A stretch of DNA of 64,000 nt from Hymenobacter sp. ISL-91. Lineage in GTDB: Bacteria; Bacteroidota; Bacteroidia; Cytophagales; Hymenobacteraceae. Of the stretch, positions 49,015 to 56,465 are shown one piece after another. Below the pieces are notes generated by a model. It ran no database searches. It was not told where the DNA came from and worked only from the letters and a program-made list of their open reading frames with translations. Position 1 is the first letter of the stretch; every line of letters begins with the position of its first letter. Position numbers and translations under genes: made by a program. Location: contig NZ_JAGGPS010000004.1 in NCBI RefSeq assembly GCF_018613725.1, positions 124,001 to 188,000 on the forward strand. The letters are read 5' to 3'.

Positions 49015-49950
49015 ATGTTTGGAATAACAGATTTTCAACGGGCCTTCGAGCTTATTTCGGATAAGCTGGCGCGCTGGGTGCAGGCCGTGCTGTTGCTGCT
49101 GCCCAACCTGCTCATCGCCATCCTTATTCTGGCGGTTACCTACTTCGTCGCCAAGCTGGTTCACCGCGTTGTGGAGCGGCTGCTGACCCGGGTTTCGCCC
49201 AGCATAACCCTCAATCAGCTCATTGCCACCATTGTGCACGTGGCCGTGCTGCTGATTGGCCTGTTTTTCACGCTCGAAGTATTGCAGCTCGACAAAACGG
49301 TAACCTCGCTGCTGGCCGGTGTTGGTATCATTGGCCTGGCGCTGGGTTTTGCCTTCCAGGATATTGCGGCCAACTTTATCAGCGGCATTCTCATTGCCGT
49401 GCAGCGGCCGTTTACCGTAGGCGACGTTATCCAGACGGAAACCTATTTTGGCACTATTGAGCGCATCAATCTGCGTACCCTCGACCTACGCCAGGTAACG
49501 GGCGAGCTGGTACGCGTACCCAACCGCAAGGTGTTCGAAAGCTCGGTTATCAACTTCACCGAAACCACGCAGCGCCGGGTCGATGTAGCCTGTGGCGTCA
49601 GCTACGACGCCAACCTGGAGCAGGTGCAGGCCGTGGTGCTGGAGTGCATGCACGGCTTTCCGGGCATGCTCACGCAACGGCCGCTGGAGGTAATGTTCAC
49701 CGAGTTTGCCGAAAGCTCCATCAATTTCACCCTCCGTTTCTGGATTCCGTACCGCCGCCAGACCGATTACGTGAGTGCCAAAAGCGAGGCCATGATGCGC
49801 ATCAAGCGCGCTTTCGACAAGGCCGACATTTCCATTCCGTTTCCCATTCGCACCCTCGACATCTCGCCCGAGCTACTCGACAAGCTTAGCCAGGCAGTGG
49901 GCCGCAGGCCTGACCCTGAGTCTGGGCCGCCGCAGCAGCTACCCGAATAG
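49015..49950 (+). CDS. mscS: MscS-family small-conductance mechanosensitive channel
   Basis: A 311 aa protein with three TM helices (about 22-48, 70-95, 102-130). The pore helix TM3 is rich in Gly/Ala (SLLAGVGIIGLALGFAFQDI, AANFISGILI). The MscS beta-domain is RPFTVGDVIQTETYFGTIER, LRTLDLRQVTGELVRVPNRK. The C-terminal alpha/beta domain ends IPFPIRTLDISPELLDKL. It opens on membrane tension during osmotic downshock. The ATG at 49015 is used. TAATTTTG (48953-48960), matching the -7 consensus, lies upstream within the spacer. Confidence 0.93.
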   Translation: MFGITDFQRAFELISDKLARWVQAVLLLLPNLLIAILILAVTYFVAKLVHRVVERLLTRVSPSITLNQLIATIVHVAVLLIGLFFTLEVLQLDKTVTSLLAGVGIIGLALGFAFQDIAANFISGILIAVQRPFTVGDVIQTETYFGTIERINLRTLDLRQVTGELVRVPNRKVFESSVINFTETTQRRVDVACGVSYDANLEQVQAVVLECMHGFPGMLTQRPLEVMFTEFAESSINFTLRFWIPYRRQTDYVSAKSEAMMRIKRAFDKADISIPFPIRTLDISPELLDKLSQAVGRRPDPESGPPQQLPE

Positions 49951-49964
49951 CAGAGCCTTAAAAA

Positions 49965-50011
49965 CCGTTATTCCGACCTTCTGCCTGATAAGCGAAAGGT
50001 CGGAATAACGG
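49965..50011. terminator. Bidirectional terminator between mscS and the next leftward gene
   Basis: A perfect 16-bp stem (CCGTTATTCCGACCTT at 49965-49980 with 49996-50011) and a 15-nt loop, with A/T-rich flanks, between convergent genes. Confidence 0.85.
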
Positions 50012-50037
50012 ATGGGGTTAACCAGATGCCGGAGCGG

Positions 50038-50382
50038 CTATTTGTGGTTCTTGTCGAGGTTTTTGCCCAGGTCTTCCACTGTTTTCAGGAACTCGTCTAC
50101 GCTGGTGTCGCCGTAGGTGCCGAAGGCCGTAGCAATGGTGCCTTTTACGCCGTCGGTGGTTTCGATGGCGTAGAGAATCGACATGTCGTCGGGGTTGCTT
50201 TCGCCCTCGAAGCGGTAAAAATCCACGATAGTTACTTCTTCGGGCATATAGCCACGGGCCTTATTATCGTCGCTGAGCGGGTAGAGCTTGCCGTCGGCTA
50301 CGCGAAAGTCGGCCGTGAAACCGTCGGCGTTCAGCTTGCTTTCTACATTCACGAGGCTACGTTCTTTTTCGTTGTCTTGCAT
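50038..50382 (-). CDS. Small conserved Bacteroidota protein (often mislabelled PRPP synthetase)
   Basis: A 114 aa soluble protein. The central segment IVDFYRFEGESNPDDMSILY, then AIETTDGVKGTIATAFGTYG, is characteristic of a family that databases often call phosphoribosylpyrophosphate synthetase. It is far too short and has none of the PRPP-binding or ATP-binding motifs of that enzyme, so the name is not supported. The role is unknown. It is the last of a series of leftward genes; a weak hairpin separates it from the next gene. Confidence 0.82.
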   Translation of the reverse strand: MQDNEKERSLVNVESKLNADGFTADFRVADGKLYPLSDDNKARGYMPEEVTIVDFYRFEGESNPDDMSILYAIETTDGVKGTIATAFGTYGDTSVDEFLKTVEDLGKNLDKNHK

Positions 50383-50430
50383 GACCAGGGGATTAGGTGT
50401 CGGGGGAGGGGAGCGTACAGGAAAGGTATA

Positions 50431-50459
50431 GCGGGGGCGACTAACTAGGCTGCCCCCGC
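50431..50459 (-). terminator. GC hairpin between two small leftward genes
   Basis: An 8-bp stem GCGGGGGC / GCCCCCGC with a 13-nt loop, placed 65 nt after the stop of the upstream (right-hand) gene. A possible terminator, no clear T-run. Confidence 0.45.
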
Positions 50460-50523
50460 ACCGGGCTATACGTAGCCGATACGGGGGCAGGTTATACCAA
50501 AACGCCGAAAAGCAGGCCCGGCC

Positions 50524-50721
50524 TTAGCCAGCCGCTTTCTGCCGTTGCTGGGCCCGGTCAATGGTACGCTGCATCTGGTCCACATCGAAGCCCGAGCAGG
50601 CGCTGCCGCAGCCCTTGGCGCAACCGCTCTGGCGCTTATCGAAAGCCCGCCAGAAGATGCGCCCTACGTAAAATGCCGCCCCCGCAAAGAGCAGCGCGAT
50701 GATGAGATATTGTAGCCACAT
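50524..50721 (-). CDS. Small Cys-containing membrane protein (FeoB-associated-like)
   Basis: A 65 aa protein. One TM helix at the N-terminus (LQYLIIALLFAGAAFYVGRI) is followed by a basic stretch (RAFDKRQSG) and a Cys motif CAKGCGSAC, then a helical, Gln-rich end. It resembles the small FeoB-associated Cys-rich membrane proteins (PF12669-like). No feo gene is in the window, so the association is by resemblance only. The Cys residues could bind metal or an iron-sulfur cluster. Confidence 0.78.
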   Translation of the reverse strand: MWLQYLIIALLFAGAAFYVGRIFWRAFDKRQSGCAKGCGSACSGFDVDQMQRTIDRAQQRQKAAG

Positions 50722-50728
50722 GGTGGTT

Positions 50729-50760
50729 GGTGCTTAATGCTTCGTTGTCAGTGCTTAGTG
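50729..50760. repeat. Single-armed period-7 tandem
   Basis: Degenerate 7-mers (GGTGCTT, AATGCTT, CGTTGTC, AGTGCTT) just upstream of the small membrane-protein gene. It directly precedes the GC-rich palindrome D. No inverse partner is visible. Confidence 0.5.
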
Positions 50761-50787
50761 AAAAGACGTCATGCTACCCAGCACGCT

Positions 50788-50872
50788 GTAGGGGCGGGGC
50801 TTGTCCCCGCCCGCCGTTAAACGGCATCAGTGGGATGGTGCGAACGGCGGGCGGGGGCAAGCCCCGCCCTAC
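50788..50872. repeat. GC-rich palindromic repeat, copy D
   Basis: The left arm from 50788 and right arm 50843-50872 match the other copies (GTAGGGGCGGGGCTTGTCCC). The right arm lacks one C and carries the G variant at the G-T position. The loop is short (about 20 nt). Confidence 0.9.
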
Positions 50873-50904
50873 ACCGACCTCCTTGGGAAGAGGCCAGTTC
50901 TTAC

Positions 50905-51726
50905 CTAACCGCCAAGCGTGCTTCCCTGTTCCCGCCGCCACACCTGCCCAATCAACTCCTGCATTTCGCCGTGCACGAGGCCGTTGCTGGCGACAACCTC
51001 GCGGCCGAACAGCGGGTCGCCGTCCTGCAGAAATTCGGTAACGCGCCCCCCGGCCTCGCGCACCAGCAAAATACCGGCCGCCACATCATACGAGTTGAGG
51101 TTGAACTCGAAGAAGCCCTCGAAACGGCCGGCGGCCACGTAGGCCAGGTCGGCGGCGGCCGAGCCTACGCGCCGCACGCCGTGCGAGCCGCGCATGAACG
51201 CGCCGAGCACCTTCAGGTAGTCGTCCATCAGGCCGAAATCGGTGTAGGGAAAGCCCGTGGCGATGAGCGAAGAGTTGAGGTCGGGCACGTCGGAAACGTG
51301 GATGGGCTGCTCGTTGCAGAACGCTCCGCCACCCTTGGCCGCCCGGAAACACTCGTCGCGCACCACCTCGTACACCACGCCGGCCACCAGTTCCTGCCCC
51401 CGAATCAGGCCCACACTCACGCAGTACACCGGCAGGCCGTGCACGAAGTTGGTGGTGCCATCGAGCGGGTCGATTATCCAGTTGAACTCCTCGGCCCGTT
51501 CGGCACCCTCAGTGCCTTCTTCGGTGATGAAACCGGCCTCGGGCAGCACCTCGCGCAGGCCTGCTACCAGCAGCTTCTCGGTCTCTTTATCCACGTACGA
51601 AACCAGGTCGTGGACGCCTTTGCTCTCGATGTGGCTGCGGTTGAACGTGGCCGACTCCTGCCGGATAAACTGCCCCGCATAGCGCGTTACCGCCGCTAGC
51701 TGAAAGCTGATTTGGTTATAATCCAT
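50905..51726 (-). CDS. suhB: Inositol monophosphatase family protein
   Basis: A 273 aa sugar phosphatase of the IMPase fold. The metal site residues are seen in GFITEEGTEG (E-E), NWIIDPLDGTTNFVHGLPVY (D-P-L-D-G-T) and the late NSYDVAAGILLVREAGG (W/S-D-x-A-A). GSAAADLAYVAAGRFEGFFE is the usual helix before it. It likely dephosphorylates inositol-1-phosphate or similar sugars; suhB-type proteins can also act in rRNA transcription, but that is not readable here. It is the third gene of the rsmI-lnt-suhB leftward series and is preceded by a short hairpin. Confidence 0.92.
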   Translation of the reverse strand: MDYNQISFQLAAVTRYAGQFIRQESATFNRSHIESKGVHDLVSYVDKETEKLLVAGLREVLPEAGFITEEGTEGAERAEEFNWIIDPLDGTTNFVHGLPVYCVSVGLIRGQELVAGVVYEVVRDECFRAAKGGGAFCNEQPIHVSDVPDLNSSLIATGFPYTDFGLMDDYLKVLGAFMRGSHGVRRVGSAAADLAYVAAGRFEGFFEFNLNSYDVAAGILLVREAGGRVTEFLQDGDPLFGREVVASNGLVHGEMQELIGQVWRREQGSTLGG

Positions 51727-51743
51727 AAAGATTGATGCGTTTT

Positions 51744-51783
51744 GAATGTAGCGCGAAGCTCCCTGGAGCTTCGCGCTACATTC
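51744..51783. repeat. Tight hairpin with GCGAAGCTCC core between lnt and suhB
   Basis: A perfect 19-bp stem (51744-51762 with 51765-51783; GAATGTAGCGCGAAGCTCC) and only 2 nt of loop. It shares the GCGAAGCTCC word with 4591-4720 and begins 17 bp upstream of the suhB start codon. Confidence 0.92.
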
Positions 51784-51792
51784 ATCGGTTGC

Positions 51793-53478
51793 TTACGCGG
51801 CCTGCCCTACCCGCCTGCGCCCCAGCACGGACGCCGCAACGGTGGCCAGCAGCAACAGCACCGCCAGTACCTGGCAGGCGGGGCCAATCAGCTCGCCGTG
51901 GCGGACGTAGAAGGTGAGCTCGGTGTTGAGGTGTACGGTGCCGCGCAATGCGGCCTGCACCCACCAACCCGATTGCTGCGTGATTTCACCCTTCTGGTTG
52001 ATGAAGCCCGAAATGCCGGTGTTGGCCGAGCGGGCCACGTCGCGGCGGGTTTCGATGGCCCGGAGCGTGGCGTACTGCAGGTGCTGCTTATGCCCCGGCG
52101 AGTCGGACCACCAACCATCGTTGGTGATGATGCCGATGAGCGTGGCCCCCTTGGTCACGTAATCGGCCACAAAGTCGCCGTACACCGATTCGTAGCAGAT
52201 GACGGGTGCCACCCGCAACGCGGGCGCGGCGGCCGCTTCAAACACGGCGCGCTCGGGCTGCGAGCCAAGTCCGCCGGCCGAGCCGCCGAGGTCAATTACA
52301 AACATCGACAGCCAGGGCGGCACGCCTTCCACGCCCGGCACGAGGCGGCTTTTGTGGTAGAACGCGGCCGGGTCGGTGGCCCGGCCCAGGTGCAGGGCCG
52401 CATTGAACAGGTCGTAGTAGCCTAAGTCGTCGCGGAAGCGGGCTGTGGCGCTGGCCCGGGATTTATCGGGGCCGTACTGGCCCACGGTGGTCAGGCCGGT
52501 TACCAGGTCGAGGCCGGGATGCGTGGCCAGCCACTGCCGCAGCTGCCCGATGCGGGGGTAGGTTTCGATGTTGCTTTCGAAATACGTTTCATCGAGGCTG
52601 GTTTCGGGCCAGAGCACAAGCCGGGTCTGGGGCGTCAGCTGTTGCTCGGTCAGGGCTATCATCCGCGCCAGCTGCTGGTCGTAGGGCACAAAGTTGGGCG
52701 AGCCCGCAAACTTCTCCAGAAACGGGTCGAGGTTGGGCTGCACCACTACCACCTCGGCTGCCGGGCCTTTCTCCTGGTAGTTGCTGCCGATGTAGTTCGA
52801 CAGCAGCCCAGGCAGCAAAACCGCCAGAAAGGGCACTACGAGCAAGCGTTGACGCGCCACCCGGCTCAGATCCGGCCCAGCGGCCCGCCATTTGCTGATC
52901 GAATAAAAAACCAGCAGGTTTACGGCCCAGATCCAGAGCGAGCCACCCAGAAAACCAGTGTACTCGTACCACTGCACCAGCGAGTTGGCCGTGGCGAAGC
53001 CGTTGCCGAGCGTAAGCCAGGGCCAGGTGAGAAACCAGTGCAGATGCAGCTGCTCGAAGGCAATCCAGTAGATGGGCAGCGAGAGGTAGCCCAGCGTGGG
53101 GCCAAACCGCTTTTTGGTGTGGTAGAAGGCTGCCAGCGCCGCGCTCATCATCAGGGCATTGCACACAACGGCCGCAATGCCGCCGCCCAGCGTGCTGAAG
53201 CTCACCCAGTAGGTAGTAAACAGGTTCCAGAGCACCAGCGTGAGGTAGCCGTAGCGCCAAATCTTCCAGCCGCTGGCCCCTTGCGCGCTCAGGCGCTGCT
53301 CCAGCAGCAGGTAGGGCACCCAGGCCACCAGCAGCAGCAAGGCCAGCGGGGCCGGGTTCACCGGCCAGCCGGCCCACAGCAGCCCGGCGCTCAGCAGCGC
53401 CAGCAGGCTTGGCAGCCAGTAGTTCAGGCCTTTGGCGGGCGTTACGGCGGGCTGCGGCAGAGTGATATTATTCGGCAT
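51793..53478 (-). CDS. lnt: Apolipoprotein N-acyltransferase
   Basis: About 561 aa, an inner-membrane enzyme that adds the third acyl chain to lipoproteins. Six to seven N-terminal TM helices are followed by a periplasmic nitrilase-like domain with the catalytic set: Glu in LVLWPETSLDETYF, Lys in FYHKSRLVPGVEGVP, Cys in APVICYESVYGDFV. VVVVQPNLDPFLEKFAGSPN opens the nitrilase domain. A last TM helix (VLAVLLLLATVAASVLGRRR) closes the protein. The start at 53478 overlaps the 3' end of rsmI by 11 nt, so translation is probably coupled. The window's many lipoproteins are potential substrates. Confidence 0.93.
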   Translation of the reverse strand: MPNNITLPQPAVTPAKGLNYWLPSLLALLSAGLLWAGWPVNPAPLALLLLVAWVPYLLLEQRLSAQGASGWKIWRYGYLTLVLWNLFTTYWVSFSTLGGGIAAVVCNALMMSAALAAFYHTKKRFGPTLGYLSLPIYWIAFEQLHLHWFLTWPWLTLGNGFATANSLVQWYEYTGFLGGSLWIWAVNLLVFYSISKWRAAGPDLSRVARQRLLVVPFLAVLLPGLLSNYIGSNYQEKGPAAEVVVVQPNLDPFLEKFAGSPNFVPYDQQLARMIALTEQQLTPQTRLVLWPETSLDETYFESNIETYPRIGQLRQWLATHPGLDLVTGLTTVGQYGPDKSRASATARFRDDLGYYDLFNAALHLGRATDPAAFYHKSRLVPGVEGVPPWLSMFVIDLGGSAGGLGSQPERAVFEAAAAPALRVAPVICYESVYGDFVADYVTKGATLIGIITNDGWWSDSPGHKQHLQYATLRAIETRRDVARSANTGISGFINQKGEITQQSGWWVQAALRGTVHLNTELTFYVRHGELIGPACQVLAVLLLLATVAASVLGRRRVGQAA

Positions 53479-54223
53479 CATCGTCGTCAGTCTGGTCGTC
53501 GTCGTACTTTTTGTAGCGGTCGGCTTTGGCGGCACGCTCGTGGGGGCGGCCCTGCACTACCAGCACAATTTCGCCTTTGATGGCCGGGCGGGCGGCGAAG
53601 TTTTGGGCCAGCTCGGCCAGCGGGGCCGTTACGGTTTCCTCGAACAGCTTGGTCAGCTCGCGGCTCACCGAAGCGGGCCGCTCGGGACCCAGCACCTCGG
53701 CCAACTGCTCCAGCGTCTTCACAATCCGGTGCGGCGACTCGTAGAAAATCATGGTGCGGGTTTCGGGCACCAACTCCTGCAGGCGCGTCTGGCGGCCCTT
53801 TTTCACCGGCAGAAACCCCTCGAACGTAAACCGCTCGGCCCCGAAACCCGACTTGAGCAACGCCGGCACCAGCGCCGTAGCGCCCGGCAAACATTCCACC
53901 TTAAAGCCCCGGGCCAGGCACTCGCGCACCAATAAAAACCCCGGGTCGGAGATGCCTGGCGTGCCGGCGTCGGACACCAGGGCCATGGTTTCGCCCTTGG
54001 CCAGCCGCTCCAGCAGCCGCGGCACCTGCTGGTGCTCGTTGTGCAGGTGGTAGCTGAGCATGGGCTTTTTCAGCTCCAGATGCTGCAGCAGCCGCCCGCT
54101 GGTGCGGGTATCCTCGGCCAGCACCAAATCTACCTCGCCCAGTATGCGGATGGCCCGCAGGGTGATATCCTCCAGGTTGCCAATGGGCGTGGGCACGAGG
54201 TAGAGCAGCGTAGGTTCCGACAT
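53468..54223 (-). CDS. rsmI: 16S rRNA (cytidine-2'-O)-methyltransferase RsmI
   Basis: A 251 aa protein of the tetrapyrrole methylase fold. Family motifs are LYLVPTPIGNLEDITLRAIR, VDLVLAEDTRTSGRLLQHL, ALVSDAGTPGISDPGFLLVR, CLPGATALVPALLKSG and IFYESPHRIVKTLEQL. It 2'-O-methylates C1402 of 16S rRNA. The C-terminus has an acidic end (KKYDDDQTDDDDAE), which is the part that overlaps lnt. The ATG at 54223 is preferred over a GTG at 54229. Confidence 0.95.
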   Translation of the reverse strand: MSEPTLLYLVPTPIGNLEDITLRAIRILGEVDLVLAEDTRTSGRLLQHLELKKPMLSYHLHNEHQQVPRLLERLAKGETMALVSDAGTPGISDPGFLLVRECLARGFKVECLPGATALVPALLKSGFGAERFTFEGFLPVKKGRQTRLQELVPETRTMIFYESPHRIVKTLEQLAEVLGPERPASVSRELTKLFEETVTAPLAELAQNFAARPAIKGEIVLVVQGRPHERAAKADRYKKYDDDQTDDDDAE

Positions 54224-54238
54224 AGCCACAAAGGTACC

Positions 54239-54341
54239 GGTTAGTGGTTGGTTGTCGGTTGTCAGTTGTCAGTTGCTCGTTGTTAGGGCGAATGATGTTC
54301 ACCCTAACAACGAGCAACTGACAACGAGCAACTGACAACTA
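54239..54341. repeat. Period-7 hairpin (GTTGTCA words) between PCD gene and rsmI
   Basis: A perfect 24-bp stem (54265-54288 with 54302-54325) in arms made of GTTGTCA/GTTGCTC/GTTGTTA 7-mers that continue outward with partial pairing. The stop codon of the PCD-like gene (54339-54341) lies in the right arm. The repeat ends 16 bp upstream of the rsmI start. Confidence 0.92.
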
Positions 54342-54596
54342 AACGGCTTCTACCCCGCCGTACTCGGCGGCCAGCAGGTCGATGGCGGCGGCCAGTTGCC
54401 GGTCTTTGTCGGTGATGGTGTTGCCCGCGTCGTGGGTGCGCAGGCGGAAGCTGACGGTGTTGTACTCGTTGCTCCACCAAGGGTGATGATTCTGGAACTC
54501 GGCCTCCTCAGCCACGTCGCTCATGAAGCTGAAGGCCACTTTAAAGTCTTTGAAACGGAAGGTGTTGCAGAGGGCATTGTCTTGTTCGGTCCACAT
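54339..54596 (-). CDS. Pterin-4a-carbinolamine dehydratase-like protein
   Basis: An 85 aa protein with the PCD fold. Key segment: EFQNHHPWWSNEYNTVSFRL, then RTHDAGNTITDKDRQLAAAI, containing the two His of the active site (HH) and the third in RTHDAG. It could recycle the pterin cofactor of aromatic hydroxylases, or act in molybdopterin-related metabolism; no such hydroxylase is in the window. Start at 54596. Its stop is part of the hairpin arm. Divergent from the acidic protein gene at 54718. Confidence 0.9.
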   Translation of the reverse strand: MWTEQDNALCNTFRFKDFKVAFSFMSDVAEEAEFQNHHPWWSNEYNTVSFRLRTHDAGNTITDKDRQLAAAIDLLAAEYGGVEAV

Positions 54597-54717
54597 GGCG
54601 GGTTGGGGTTTGGAAGGAAGAAGAGGAGGACAGGGCAGACCCAAAGCTAAACCCAAACCCGCAAACCACAGTACACTTTACCAAACGCCCACCTATCCAC
54701 CTCAACTCGAAACAACT

Positions 54718-55218
54718 ATGGCCACCGACCCCAACGACCGCCCCGTGCGCGTCATCAACGACGATACTTCGCAGCAGGAAATGGAAGCCGGCCACATTGT
54801 GCCCGGTGCCGACCCGCCCAAGAACGAGGACGCCCGCGGCGGCTTTGGCAACCGCGAGGGTAAGCAGGGCTACGGCACCGACAGCTCCGACGGCATTACG
54901 GCCGTGTCGATGAACCAGAACGAAGACAAGGTTGCCCCGCCGCACGATAACATGCGCACCACCGAGGAGGGCCGCCCCGACCGCCCAAACCAGGATATGC
55001 CCGCCGAGCGACACCTCACCCAGCAGCCCCGCCGCCCCGTCGATGAGCTCGACGGCGACGATGCCCGCCGTGGCCCCGACGAGATGGAAGACCCCGATTC
55101 GCGCGTGGGCATGGGCCAGATGGAGGCTAACCCACCATCCAACGCCAGGCTCGCCAGCCAGGGCACCAACGCCGACCTCACTGACCCCGACGCCAAAGAC
55201 ACGGCCATCGACCAGTAG
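54718..55218 (+). CDS. Acidic, hydrophilic, disordered protein (166 aa)
   Basis: No hydrophobic core. It is rich in Asp, Pro, Gly, Glu, Asn and Arg, with segments like NDDTSQQEMEAGHIVPGADP, NEDARGGFGNREGKQGYGTD, DELDGDDARRGPDEMEDPDS and NADLTDPDAKDTAIDQ. The composition is like hydrophilin or stress-desiccation proteins. The ATG at 54718 is used; upstream in-frame sequence overlaps the PCD gene on the other strand. A second small acidic protein gene follows after a period-7 hairpin, so the two may be related in use. Confidence 0.72.
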   Translation: MATDPNDRPVRVINDDTSQQEMEAGHIVPGADPPKNEDARGGFGNREGKQGYGTDSSDGITAVSMNQNEDKVAPPHDNMRTTEEGRPDRPNQDMPAERHLTQQPRRPVDELDGDDARRGPDEMEDPDSRVGMGQMEANPPSNARLASQGTNADLTDPDAKDTAIDQ

Positions 55219-55229
55219 GCTTTGTTTTA

Positions 55230-55312
55230 AGCTGTTAGCTGATAGCCATTAGCTGATAGCTTTGGACAGAACACAAGAAGCTAATAGCCAGCAGCTATCA
55301 GCCAATAGCTAA
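55230..55312. repeat. Period-7 hairpin (TTAGCTG words) between two acidic-protein genes
   Basis: The left arm (55230-55263) and right arm (55278-55312) are imperfect inverses, made of TTAGCTG/ATAGCCA-type 7-mers. The word family is the one at 23016-23108. Confidence 0.82.
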
Positions 55313-55329
55313 CCATAAACATCTTTATT

Positions 55330-55557
55330 ATGTCTACTAAAAGCAACCAACAGTCGCCGGAAAATAGTGGCGACCCCGCAGGCCAGGGCCAGCGCAAAGC
55401 CGACCCAAACAGCAAGCCCCTCGCCACCGGCGACGGCCAAAAGGACCTTGCCGATGAGTATACCGAGGATGGGTTGGATGAAATTCCGCCTCATCTCGCC
55501 AACAACCCCAACCGCAACTACGACAAGCCCGATATCGACAAGCCGGCCTACAGCTAA
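55330..55557 (+). CDS. Small acidic hydrophilic protein (75 aa)
   Basis: Disordered in appearance: KSNQQSPENSGDPAGQGQRK, PNSKPLATGDGQKDLADEYT, IPPHLANNPNRNYDKPDIDK. No hydrophobic helix, no Cys. Similar in character to the previous gene. Codon use follows the genome's GC bias, and a clean terminator follows, so it is likely a true gene. Function unknown. Confidence 0.68.
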   Translation: MSTKSNQQSPENSGDPAGQGQRKADPNSKPLATGDGQKDLADEYTEDGLDEIPPHLANNPNRNYDKPDIDKPAYS

Positions 55558-55580
55558 GCGTTGCCGCAAGCCGACCATTT

Positions 55581-55612
55581 AAACGAGCACCCATGCAGAT
55601 GGGTGCTCGTTT
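55581..55612 (+). terminator. Terminator after the acidic-protein genes
   Basis: A perfect 13-bp stem AAACGAGCACCCA / TGGGTGCTCGTTT with a 6-nt loop. Confidence 0.88.
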
Positions 55613-55737
55613 GGCATAGGGTGGTTTTGGGTACCATAGCGGTTTCGCGCCGCCCTGTCAGCTTGTTCCATCACCAGCCATTGCCTACCATTCAGCCTCG
55701 GCCAACGGCCAATAACCCCCAGTTAACCACCTGACAC

Positions 55738-56433
55738 ATGGCCCGCTATGCCTTCACCGATATTCATGGCTGCCTGCTGACGTTGCGCGCGCTGCTGGCG
55801 CGGCTGCCGCTCTGCCCCGCCGACGAGCTGTATTTCTTGGGCGACTACGTGAACAAAGGCCCCGACAGCCGTGGAGTGCTCGACTACCTGATGGCTTTGC
55901 CCGACCAGGGCTACCGGGTAGTGTGCCTGCGCGGCAACCACGACCAGGAACTGCTCGATGCCGCCGAGGGCCGTGCCGAACAAGCCTGGCTCAGCACTAC
56001 CGAGCGCGCTCTGACGCTGCACAGCTTTGGCATTTCCGACCCGCAGCAGTTGCCCCTGCCCTACCTGCGCTGGCTCCGCGACCTGCCCCACCAACTCGAT
56101 ATTCCCGGCTGGACACTGGTACACGCCGGCTACGACTTTCGCCTGTCCGCCGCCGCGATGCGCCGCGACTGGCCCACCATGCTCAATACGAAAGCCTTTG
56201 TGTTTGATGCCTCGCGCCTGCAGGGCCGGCAGCTGCTACACGGCCACGTACCTACGCCCCATGCCGAGGTGCAGCGCCGACTGGCCCACGCTCCGGGCGC
56301 CATTTGCCTCGATACTGGCTGCGTGTACCGCCACAACCCCGAGCTGCGCCACCTGGCTGCCTTCAACCTCGACACCCACGAACTGACGCTGCAGCCCAAC
56401 ATCGAGCCCGACTACCCGATTGCGAAACGCTAG
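55738..56433 (+). CDS. Calcineurin-like metallophosphoesterase (Ser/Thr phosphatase-like)
   Basis: A 231 aa protein. Metal-binding motifs: FTDIHGC (Asp8, His10), FLGDYVNKGPDSRGVLDYL (Asp36; the usual second Asp of GDYVDRG is Asn39), CLRGNHDQ (Asn67, His68), WTLVHAGYD and LLHGHVPTPH. The pattern fits PrpA/ApaH-like bacterial phosphatases acting on phosphoproteins or dinucleotides. The Asp-to-Asn change in the second block may alter metal use or only reflect subfamily variation. Single gene, convergent with the TPR gene. Confidence 0.9.
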   Translation: MARYAFTDIHGCLLTLRALLARLPLCPADELYFLGDYVNKGPDSRGVLDYLMALPDQGYRVVCLRGNHDQELLDAAEGRAEQAWLSTTERALTLHSFGISDPQQLPLPYLRWLRDLPHQLDIPGWTLVHAGYDFRLSAAAMRRDWPTMLNTKAFVFDASRLQGRQLLHGHVPTPHAEVQRRLAHAPGAICLDTGCVYRHNPELRHLAAFNLDTHELTLQPNIEPDYPIAKR

Positions 56434-56465
56434 AATCAGATGCAGGGAGGACAGTATCGCCTACC

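Noticed and set aside
50038..50382. Phosphoribosylpyrophosphate synthetase
   Set aside because: The protein resembles a family often given this name, but it is only 114 aa and lacks all PRPP- and ATP-binding motifs.
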